From: Pseudomonadota bacterium
GTDB lineage: Bacteria; Bdellovibrionota; JAFGOL01
DNA: 5,172 nucleotides
Reading direction: 5' to 3'
NCBI GenBank assembly: GCA_026390535.1
Contig: JAPLFT010000212.1
Span: forward strand, 1-5,172
Part shown: positions 1 through 5,172 of the stretch, piece after piece
How positions within the stretch are numbered: the first letter of the stretch is position 1
How the letters are laid out: the number at the start of each line of letters is the position of its first letter
The notes under the pieces: generated by a model
Told to the model about the DNA's origin: nothing
Databases searched by the model: none
Seen by the model: the letters and a program-made list of their open reading frames with translations, nothing else
Made by a program: the position numbers and the translations under genes

Positions 1-34
1 TGAAAGAGAAAAAGTTTATATAAACTGCTTTATG

Positions 35-68
35 AAAGCCCCGTTTGTATTAGCAGACGGGGCTTTTT
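35..68 (+). terminator. Rho-independent terminator of an upstream plus-strand gene
   Basis: A hairpin with arms 35-47 and 54-66 pairs over 13 base pairs (one G-U wobble at 45/56), with a GC-rich core of AGCCCCG against CGGGGCT and a six-base loop at 48-53. The right arm runs into five T residues at 64-68, the classic layout for termination of plus-strand transcripts. Possible stop codons of the upstream gene are TGA at 1-3 or TAA at 21-23, so the gene that it ends lies left of the window. On the minus strand only three T residues follow the stem, so it would work poorly, if at all, for the minus-strand operon. Confidence 0.9.
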
Positions 69-69
69 C

Positions 70-99
70 TTGACTTTGAGCCCTTAAATTTTGTATATA
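70..99 (+). promoter_or_regulatory. Putative sigma70-type promoter of the WG-repeat gene
   Basis: TTGACT at 70-75 matches the -35 consensus in five of six positions. TATATA at 94-99 is a reasonable -10 element after an 18-base spacer. The promoter begins two bases after the terminator's T tract, so the two signals are packed together. Transcription would be expected to start about 6-8 bases after the -10, at or next to the ATG at 106. A Bacteroidetes-type reading (TTTG at 75-78, TAAATTTTG at 85-93) was considered, but it is one base off the usual TAnnTTTG pattern. Confidence 0.5.
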
Positions 100-105
100 A
101 CACTT

Positions 106-597
106 ATGACAAGACTAATTATCCTCGCACTATGCGCTTTATGTTTAAATCTATCTGCACAAGAAAAAGACATAAACCTTATGCCCTATAATGACGGTAA
201 ATTATGGGGATATATGGATCTGGACGCATGGAATAATTTTGAGGACAAGATAATTGTTATACCTGCAAGGTATGAACAGGCAGAAGATTTTTATTGTGGT
301 CTAGCCAGGGTAAAAGAAAATGGAAAATTCGGATATATAGATAAAACCGGACAATATAAGATCTTCCCATACTTTAACGAGGGCACGGATTTTGAGAATG
401 GTGTGGCTTTTGTAAAACTCGGCACAAAAACGCTATGTCTGGATACTTTGGGAAAAGATGCTGAACCACCATATCAACCGGTTCTTAATATTACTACAAC
501 ATCAGACAGATACACTCTTAATATGGACGATAGAATATACAATCCACTAACAATACCGGAAGGCCTCAGCATCTTAAAATTGAAGATCAATTGGTAA
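106..597 (+). CDS. Secreted WG-repeat (KWG) protein
   Basis: A 163-residue protein if started at ATG 106. Residues 1-18 form a signal peptide (basic start MTR, hydrophobic core, likely cleavage LSA|Q), so the protein is probably exported to the periplasm or surface. From about residue 26 to 120 there are two good WG repeats and one partial one: GKLWGYMDLD...VIPARYEQAEDFYCGLARV, then GKFGYIDKTGQ...FENGVAFV, then CLDTLGKDAEPPY. WG repeats form small beta-structured units; their function is generally unknown. The last 40 residues do not follow the repeat. An in-frame TTG at 91 would add five residues but lies inside the promoter and has no better ribosome site, so ATG 106 is preferred. No Shine-Dalgarno precedes it. 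It runs convergently into the GpsA-like gene with 20 bases between stop codons. Two repeats is short for this family, so it may be a trimmed member. Confidence 0.8.
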   Translation: MTRLIILALCALCLNLSAQEKDINLMPYNDGKLWGYMDLDAWNNFEDKIIVIPARYEQAEDFYCGLARVKENGKFGYIDKTGQYKIFPYFNEGTDFENGVAFVKLGTKTLCLDTLGKDAEPPYQPVLNITTTSDRYTLNMDDRIYNPLTIPEGLSILKLKINW

Positions 598-617
598 AAT
601 TAGAATAGTTAGAAAAA

Positions 618-1856
618 TTAGAACAACCAGAATGGTTTATATTTAAGTACCTTTTTTTCTATTGAAGCAATTATAAGTTTTGATTCTTCAGATATATGAG
701 CATTGCCGCTGTCTATATATTCTATCTTAAGATCTTCGTATATTTCCAGTATACCTTTCAATATGGGGAGACGCTTGAACGCAAACCTGCTTAATCTATT
801 AAAAAGAGAAAGAGTAGAGAACACCGTCTGAAATGATTCTACAAGCCCAAGTTCATCTAATGTTTTTTTTACTTTTGAATCGTTTAGGATTCTCTCTCCG
901 AAAAATCCGTTCCTTCCCTCTCTTATAGTTACATTCAGATCTTCCCAAAAAGCCGGGCCGTGGCTGGCCTTTCTTATTACCCACGCCCTTATGGAGACCA
1001 TGGGGGATCCCGATACCGTTCTTACAGCACGCCTGAATTCCTGTCTTGCAAGTATTTTGTATTTATAAAGTGCATCCTCTCCGTGTTTTATTAATATGTA
1101 TCTTCCAAATCCGGCGTAATAATTTTTTAATATTCCGCCCAATTCACACGCAAGTAATGCCGAACCGCTATATTCAAGAGGGATCAGATATTCCCTGTTA
1201 AGGAAATTTGCAAATTCCCTCCGTGCTTTTTTATTTTTGTTTATGGATACCACGGATATCTTAAGTGCCATCTTTGATACAACATCCTTTGCTACATTAC
1301 CGCCGCTGGCCCATATTATATGTTCAAAGGGTATACCGTTCTTTTGAAGCCATCTGTGAGGAATGTAACCTTTTCCAACAAATCCTTTGGATACTAGAAC
1401 ATATTGTTTCTCTTTATAAGACATAGGAAGTATTTCTTTTATTTTTTCTATGTAACTGGGCAGGATGTTGGCTGGAACACAGAGTACTATATATTTTGCC
1501 TTCAGCGCCTTTTTAAGATCAGATGTAAAATCTATGTTATCACCAAAAGTAAGAGGGAATGATCTATTGGTGCTTAGTCTTGTTATTCTGCTAAAAATAT
1601 TCCTTATAGGTTCAAAATCGTAAAAAATTATATTTATGGACGGTTTAAATGCCTGCGCAAGTGCTACACCAAAATCGCCTGGCCCTATTATTGCGATCTC
1701 ATGAGGCCTGTATGTATCAACTTCATCCAGTCCTTCATCTATGACTGTCAGCACCGACGATAAAATGCCCTGCCCTTGGGCAAGATCAACTCTGTCGGGA
1801 AATATCTCTACTTTCCGGAAATAATCATATATTCCCTTTAATTTTGTGTTTTCCAT
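618..1856 (-). CDS. Divergent NAD(P)-dependent glycerol-3-phosphate dehydrogenase (GpsA-like)
   Basis: A 412-residue cytoplasmic protein. The Rossmann glycine motif GPGDFG lies at residues 58-63 inside IAIIGPGDFGVALAQAF. Further GpsA landmarks follow in order: VLCVPAN (124-130), VSKGF with Lys157, SGGNVAKDV (184-192), ELGGILKNYYAG with the catalytic-type Lys244, EDLNVT with Asp306, and GRNGFFG with Arg315-Asn316, the counterpart of the SRNRRFG substrate loop. Classical GpsA reduces dihydroxyacetone phosphate to sn-glycerol 3-phosphate for phospholipid synthesis. This one departs from it: about 50 residues precede the Rossmann fold, and the usual SGPSFAKE segment lacks its proline. The lysine and Arg-Asn pair suggest that it is an active enzyme, but substrate and cofactor are inferred. 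It is last in the operon, 22 bases after thyX. The best GAGG (1875-1878) is 18 bases from the ATG, so its translation may be weak or coupled. No terminator was seen after its stop codon. Confidence 0.8.
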   Translation of the reverse strand: MENTKLKGIYDYFRKVEIFPDRVDLAQGQGILSSVLTVIDEGLDEVDTYRPHEIAIIGPGDFGVALAQAFKPSINIIFYDFEPIRNIFSRITRLSTNRSFPLTFGDNIDFTSDLKKALKAKYIVLCVPANILPSYIEKIKEILPMSYKEKQYVLVSKGFVGKGYIPHRWLQKNGIPFEHIIWASGGNVAKDVVSKMALKISVVSINKNKKARREFANFLNREYLIPLEYSGSALLACELGGILKNYYAGFGRYILIKHGEDALYKYKILARQEFRRAVRTVSGSPMVSIRAWVIRKASHGPAFWEDLNVTIREGRNGFFGERILNDSKVKKTLDELGLVESFQTVFSTLSLFNRLSRFAFKRLPILKGILEIYEDLKIEYIDSGNAHISEESKLIIASIEKKVLKYKPFWLF

Positions 1857-1878
1857 AAATTATGGGGGCTAAAACCTC

Positions 1879-2709
1879 TTATCCCAGGAATGGAAGTTTT
1901 TTAACAAGCTGCCTGAATTCAAAACTTTCCTTATTAACGCTTTTACCTTTAAAAACATCCTCTATAAGACCTATTTCTGTTCTGGATAATTTTGCTCCAT
2001 GCAGAGTGTGTTCCTCAAAACTCTCCCAAACAAACGGGCAGACTTTTTTTACAGACTCTGCCATTGCCTTTGCATATTCACGTATTTCGTACTGTGCATG
2101 TTCATCCATTCTGAGCTTTAGGAAATGAAGCAAGTTCTTAAGATCTATTTGCCAATACCATTCAGTATAAAGATTAAGAGGTAAGCTTATCCTGGCAAGT
2201 TCTCTTGCTATGCCATCCTCGATCATAGATTCATATTTATCATACACAAAATCATTGATAGAATTTATGGTATCAAGGACTTTTTTTCGCAATTCCTTGG
2301 GAACTTCTTCGTGTGAACGCCCCTGTTTGTTATCTTTATTCTGATAACTTATAACATCCAATTCAGGTACATAGAACTCATTTTTCATAACGGAGTATCT
2401 TCCGGATATCTCATTCAACCTAGCCGTTCTGTGCCTTATCCACTGACGTGCAACAAATATCGGAAGCTTACAGTGAAAAGTAAAAACGACCTGTTCAAAT
2501 GGAGAAGTATGCTCATTCATCCAGAGATAATCTATCAGCATCTTGTCTTCTCTTACCGATTTTGTACCGGTCCCATAAGACACTCTTGCGGACTGAACTA
2601 TTCTGGCGTCACTGCCGTAGTAATCGACAAGACGAATAAATCCCTTATCTAAGACCTTAAATTCCTTATCCAGTATTTCTTCCGCTGCGTTAACAGTTAT
2701 GTGTGCCAT
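1879..2709 (-). CDS. thyX: Flavin-dependent thymidylate synthase ThyX
   Basis: A 276-residue protein that methylates dUMP to dTMP in the cytoplasm, using methylenetetrahydrofolate, FAD and NAD(P)H. The signature RHRX7S is exact: Arg92-His93-Arg94, seven residues, Ser102, continuing GRYS. The upstream block EHTSPFEQ (66-73) and the downstream block from LPLNLYTEWYWQ through LLHFLKLRMDEHAQYEIREYA (176-213), with Arg200, His204, Gln206 and Arg210, are the flavin- and dUMP-binding parts of the family. Length is in the usual range of about 220-290. ATG 2709 is chosen because AGGTGA at 2718-2723 sits eight bases before it. A GTG at 2721 would add four residues but falls inside that ribosome site. 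The ATG is one base after the PilZ stop codon (TAA-T-ATG), so the two genes are probably translationally coupled. Lineages with ThyX often lack the unrelated ThyA. Confidence 0.96.
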   Translation of the reverse strand: MAHITVNAAEEILDKEFKVLDKGFIRLVDYYGSDARIVQSARVSYGTGTKSVREDKMLIDYLWMNEHTSPFEQVVFTFHCKLPIFVARQWIRHRTARLNEISGRYSVMKNEFYVPELDVISYQNKDNKQGRSHEEVPKELRKKVLDTINSINDFVYDKYESMIEDGIARELARISLPLNLYTEWYWQIDLKNLLHFLKLRMDEHAQYEIREYAKAMAESVKKVCPFVWESFEEHTLHGAKLSRTEIGLIEDVFKGKSVNKESFEFRQLVKKLPFLG

Positions 2710-2710
2710 A

Positions 2711-3217
2711 TTACTCTTCACCTTCTTTAAGTATGCCCAATGCGTAGCATGTTTTTCTTATCTTGTCCTTAAGTTCAAAAAAGTCCTTGTACTGGCCTAT
2801 GTTTATCTTTTTCAGGAGCTGTCCCAACCTTCTCATGTCCGGTTCCTTCATGCTTATGATGAGAAGGAGCTCCTCATAGATGTATCTGACATGTACAACA
2901 TAATCCTCTATCAGTATGGACGAATCAAAAGGGACATCCATGAATTCAACACCCATGCCGGGAACAATAAAATTATCTTCCTCCAATATCGGTTCAATGA
3001 TCCTGACCACTTTTGCTGCAGTTTGTACCGTTTTTTCCGGATGATTTACCGAAAAGAAAAGATACAGATTAGAACCTATTTTTGGAAGATCCACAGTTTC
3101 TATAAAAGCTCCGGATACGGAGATATCCCTTATCACATTTACCATGGAATCATCATTATTAATGACGATAACCTTGGAGTTTAAGGGAACTCTTATATGT
3201 CTTCTTTTATCTGCCAA
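2711..3217 (-). CDS. PilZ-domain c-di-GMP-binding protein
   Basis: A 168-residue soluble protein with no signal peptide or membrane segment. The N-terminal PilZ domain carries both c-di-GMP-binding motifs: RxxxR at residues 5-9 (RRHIR) and DxSxxG at 31-36 (DISVSG). The beta-barrel strand GMGVEFMDV follows near 87-95. Residues from about 98 to 168 form a charged, probably helical tail (IYEELLLIISMKEPDMRRL and onward) that might bind a partner protein; no known domain was recognised there. The start is TTG 3217, because GGAGGA at 3222-3227 is five bases upstream from its GGAGG core. A TTG at 3229 overlaps that ribosome site and is unlikely. It begins 15 bases after the PhoH stop and ends one base before thyX. 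The motifs predict real c-di-GMP binding; the process it controls (motility, surface polysaccharide or other) cannot be read from the neighbours. Confidence 0.9.
   Translation of the reverse strand: MADKRRHIRVPLNSKVIVINNDDSMVNVIRDISVSGAFIETVDLPKIGSNLYLFFSVNHPEKTVQTAAKVVRIIEPILEEDNFIVPGMGVEFMDVPFDSSILIEDYVVHVRYIYEELLLIISMKEPDMRRLGQLLKKINIGQYKDFFELKDKIRKTCYALGILKEGEE
2718..2723 (-). promoter_or_regulatory. thyX ribosome binding site, inside the end of the PilZ gene
   Basis: Read on the minus strand this is AGGTGA, eight bases before ATG 2709. It lies in the last codons of the PilZ gene and contains the alternative GTG start at 2721, so it decides the thyX start in favour of 2709. The arrangement fits translational coupling of the two genes. 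Confidence 0.7.
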
Positions 3218-3221
3218 GTTT

Positions 3222-3227
3222 TCCTCC
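3222..3227 (-). promoter_or_regulatory. PilZ gene ribosome binding site that decides a TTG start
   Basis: Read on the minus strand this is GGAGGA, the strongest Shine-Dalgarno in the window. Its GGAGG core ends five bases before TTG 3217. The alternative TTG at 3229 overlaps it by one base and cannot use it. It lies in the 15-base gap between the PhoH stop and the PilZ start. Confidence 0.8.
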
Positions 3228-3232
3228 AAAAT

Positions 3233-4612
3233 TTACAGAAGATTTGCTGCCAGCTCCGCCAATTCCGAACGCTCACCTTTAACAAGGGTTACGTGAGCGG
3301 ATATTTTTTGGTCCTTGAACCTTTCCACTGTATAGCTAAGTCCATTGCTGGATGAATCTATATACGGATTATCTATCTGAAAACAGTCTCCTGTCAGAAC
3401 TATTTTTGTGTAGTTTCCAGCTCTGGTAATAATAGTTTTTATTTCGTGCGGAGTAAGGTTTTGTGCTTCATCGACTATCAGATATTGATTCGCAATGCTT
3501 CTTCCTCTTATATATGTTAATGGTTCTATGTTCAACATCCCCTGATTTATGAGTTCCTGCCATTTTCTTCCCGGACCGAGTTTTTTCTTCCCGCTGGGGC
3601 TTGTTGCCGCTTCTCCTGTCCCTAATATATATTCAAGATTATCAAATATCGTAGCCATCCATGGATTCAGTTTCTCCTCGATGTCTCCTGGAAGATATCC
3701 GATATCTTTTCCAAGAGGAAATACCGGTCTTGAAACAAGAAGCTTGGCATAAGCGCCGGCATCTATTGTCAACGCAAGTCCGGCGGCAATCGCCAAAAGT
3801 GTTTTTCCGGTCCCTGCCTTTCCGACCAGACTGACAAGTCTTATGTCGTCGTTTAAGAGCATATCCATGGCAAATATCTGTTCTACGTTCCTTGGAATTA
3901 TTCCCCAAACACCTTCTACAACACCTCTGAGCAGTGGGACTATCGTCTTACTCGTCAGATCGTATCTTCCAAGAGCAGTGTGGGATTTATCTGTGGCATC
4001 CCTTAGAATAACGTATTCATTGGGCAGCAGGTCCAAAACATTTTTAAGGTTTGTTATAGAGAGTTTTTTCTCCTTAAAGAAATCATCTATATCTTTTTTT
4101 GTACAATCAACGGAACGCATCCCGGCATATAATTCCTCTATCTTCTGATCTCCAGGCTCGTAGTCAACCGCTTTTATTCCAAGAAGATCGGATTTTATCC
4201 TAAGATTCGTATCCTTGGTCACAAATATCACGGGCTTTCTTGAATCTATATTTTTATGTTTGAGTGCCGTAGCAAGAATAATATTATCGGCCTTATTACT
4301 TTCAAATGCTATAGGAAGCCCGGTGGGTTTTTCATCAGGGAGGTCGACGTAGAGTGTTCCCTTGGATTCCAGCGGCACACCCTCCAATAGATTCCCCTTT
4401 CTCCTCATTTCATCCAGGAATCGGGATACCTGTCTGGCGTTCCTTCCATTTTCATTGAGATCTTTTTTAAATCTATCCACCTCTTCTATAACGGTGATGG
4501 GTATTACAATGTCGTTTGCCCCGAATTTGAGGATAGCCTGGGGATCAAACAATAAAACGTTAGTGTCCAGAACAAAGGTCTTTCTTTTTACCACATCAAC
4601 TCTTCTACTCAT
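3233..4612 (-). CDS. PIN-PhoH fusion ATPase (PhoH2/YlaK-type)
   Basis: A 459-residue cytoplasmic protein with two domains. The N-terminal PIN nuclease domain (about 11-150) keeps its acidic metal-binding residues: Asp16 in LDTNVLLFDP, Glu43/Glu44 in VIEEVDRF, Asp109 in NKADNIILATALK and Asp134 in VTKDTNLRIKS. The C-terminal PhoH ATPase domain (about 240-459) has Walker A GKAGTGKT at 264-271, Walker B YLIVDEAQN at 377-385, the TGDCFQID segment at 407-414 and a C-terminal KGERSELAELA with a candidate arginine finger at 448. Related PhoH2 proteins act as ATP-dependent RNA helicase/ribonucleases, so RNA unwinding with cleavage is the likely role; the substrate is unknown. Residues 151-240 link the two domains. 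Length is normal for the family. It begins two bases after the DUF366 stop, with GAGGT at 4620-4624 seven bases before the ATG, partly inside the upstream gene. No partner antitoxin is seen beside it. Confidence 0.95.
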   Translation of the reverse strand: MSRRVDVVKRKTFVLDTNVLLFDPQAILKFGANDIVIPITVIEEVDRFKKDLNENGRNARQVSRFLDEMRRKGNLLEGVPLESKGTLYVDLPDEKPTGLPIAFESNKADNIILATALKHKNIDSRKPVIFVTKDTNLRIKSDLLGIKAVDYEPGDQKIEELYAGMRSVDCTKKDIDDFFKEKKLSITNLKNVLDLLPNEYVILRDATDKSHTALGRYDLTSKTIVPLLRGVVEGVWGIIPRNVEQIFAMDMLLNDDIRLVSLVGKAGTGKTLLAIAAGLALTIDAGAYAKLLVSRPVFPLGKDIGYLPGDIEEKLNPWMATIFDNLEYILGTGEAATSPSGKKKLGPGRKWQELINQGMLNIEPLTYIRGRSIANQYLIVDEAQNLTPHEIKTIITRAGNYTKIVLTGDCFQIDNPYIDSSSNGLSYTVERFKDQKISAHVTLVKGERSELAELAANLL

Positions 4613-4614
4613 TT

Positions 4615-5172
4615 TTACAACCTCGCTCTAACTTTGGATGCCGCAAGTATTATGCGGGTGAACTCGTAATTAAACTTCTTTAACACCGCGTCGGAAAAAG
4701 TCTTAGGATCTATATTGAAATCATCCAACGCGCTTGTTTGTACCGGAGTACCGGCGTTGCTAATATTTATACCTATGTGTATAAGAGCAGAAACAGGAGA
4801 AACTGAAGCTATTGAAATTGATAGTTTCCCCTTACCGACAAAAAGATCGTCACCGTCTTTTTTAACGGGTACATCGTGGGACATCAATAGGTTTTGTATC
4901 TCTGAAATAAACAGACCCTGAACCGCTGTAGCGAATAAACAGTCACGCCCAAAGAGTTCAACAATAAAGTGGACCATCTTGTCGGCTTTTATGGTTTTAT
5001 TCTGAAGCAGGTCCTCCAGATCGGCCATTTGATCGTCTGTAACATTACAGGAACCTATAAAAGAAACTGCAGCATCACCCATTATACCGGTTTTTTTATA
5101 TATCCAGTGAGGCGCCAGCTGGCTTCCATCGTAGTTTATTTTTTCATCAAGATGCCTTATCTCAAGAAACGA
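4615..5172 (-). CDS. DUF366 family protein, N-terminus cut by the window edge
   Basis: The reading frame stays open to the right edge. The Met encoded at 5082 is internal, because 30 further in-frame codons precede it and carry the family motif YDGSQL (visible residues 14-19), followed by HWIYKKTGI. No ATG, GTG or TTG occurs in those codons, so the true start is just beyond base 5172. Of the 185 visible residues, other DUF366 landmarks are VSFIGSCNVT (36-45), DLEDLL (51-56), MVHFIVELFGRD (66-77), DGDDLFVGKGKLSISIASVS (106-125) and the SALIHIGINIS stretch (128-138). The family is about 185-195 residues long, so only a few residues are missing. It is found in archaea and scattered bacteria and has no established function known to me. 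There is no signal peptide or membrane segment in the visible part. It is the first visible gene of the minus-strand run and ends two bases before the PIN-PhoH gene. Confidence 0.88.
   Translation of the reverse strand, partial: SFLEIRHLDEKINYDGSQLAPHWIYKKTGIMGDAAVSFIGSCNVTDDQMADLEDLLQNKTIKADKMVHFIVELFGRDCLFATAVQGLFISEIQNLLMSHDVPVKKDGDDLFVGKGKLSISIASVSPVSALIHIGINISNAGTPVQTSALDDFNIDPKTFSDAVLKKFNYEFTRIILAASKVRARL
4620..4624 (-). promoter_or_regulatory. PIN-PhoH ribosome binding site, within the end of the DUF366 gene
   Basis: Read on the minus strand this is GAGGT, seven bases before ATG 4612 and overlapping the last sense codons of the DUF366 gene. It supports the ATG start and coupled translation of the two genes. 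Confidence 0.6.

Noticed and set aside
106..144. Lipoprotein signal for the WG-repeat protein (cysteines at residues 10 and 13)
   Set aside because: Both cysteines have Leu at the -1 position and lie too early in the hydrophobic core; cleavage after LSA fits better.
540..650. Frameshift at the end of the WG-repeat gene with continued coding in another frame
   Set aside because: Another frame reads a short stretch rich in KLE/LEKLE, but it has an early stop and no WG-like pattern, so AT-rich chance is the simpler explanation.
2719..2721. GTG at 2721 as the start of thyX
   Set aside because: It lies inside the AGGTGA ribosome site that serves ATG 2709; the four extra residues add nothing to the family match.
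2699..3184. Plus-strand open frame of 161 codons opposite the PilZ gene
   Set aside because: It is antisense to a well-supported gene, shows no family motif or ribosome site, and its composition fits the shadow of the real frame.
3227..3229. TTG at 3229 as the start of the PilZ gene
   Set aside because: It overlaps the GGAGGA ribosome site, which is correctly spaced for TTG 3217.
3233..4612. A toxin-antitoxin reading of the PIN-PhoH gene
   Set aside because: PIN domains occur in VapC toxins, but this one is fused to PhoH, and neither adjacent gene resembles a small DNA-binding antitoxin.
5080..5082. ATG at 5082 as the start of the DUF366 gene
   Set aside because: The frame continues upstream for 30 open codons to the window edge, and they encode the family's YDGSQL motif, so this Met is internal.

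Overview
The window is AT-leaning bacterial DNA, almost entirely coding. It holds a tail-to-tail arrangement: one short plus-strand gene on the left (106-597) and a tightly packed minus-strand run of five genes filling the rest (618-5172). No RNA gene, mobile element, CRISPR array or attachment site was seen, and the only gap over 100 bases without a gene is 1-105.

Left edge: bases 1-34 are probably the 3' end or trailer of a plus-strand gene outside the window, followed by a strong rho-independent terminator (35-68). A sigma70-like promoter (70-99) abuts it and drives a small secreted WG-repeat protein. Its ATG lies where transcription should begin, so the mRNA may be leaderless.

Minus-strand run, in order of transcription (right to left): a DUF366 protein cut by the right edge; a PIN-PhoH ATPase/nuclease; a PilZ-domain c-di-GMP receptor with a helical C-terminal tail; flavin-dependent thymidylate synthase ThyX; and a divergent GpsA-like glycerol-3-phosphate dehydrogenase with an N-terminal extension. 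The gaps are 2, 15, 1 and 22 bases, and three of the four internal starts have a Shine-Dalgarno inside or next to the preceding gene's end. This looks like one operon with translational coupling; its promoter lies beyond base 5172. The genes do not form one obvious pathway. They touch RNA/ribonucleoprotein processing (PhoH), c-di-GMP sensing (PilZ), dTMP synthesis (ThyX) and phospholipid precursor supply (GpsA-like), so the run reads as a housekeeping or growth-linked operon rather than a defence or mobile cassette.

Organism: ThyX, the WG-repeat protein (common in spirochaetes and Bacteroidetes), PilZ, DUF366 and Shine-Dalgarno use fit a spirochaete or a related anaerobic lineage. This is a guess from family flavour, not a demonstrated assignment. 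The WG gene, with a signal peptide ending LSAQ and no Shine-Dalgarno, differs in style from its neighbours. I found no clear evidence of a wholly new system; the most open questions are the DUF366-PhoH pairing and the divergent dehydrogenase.
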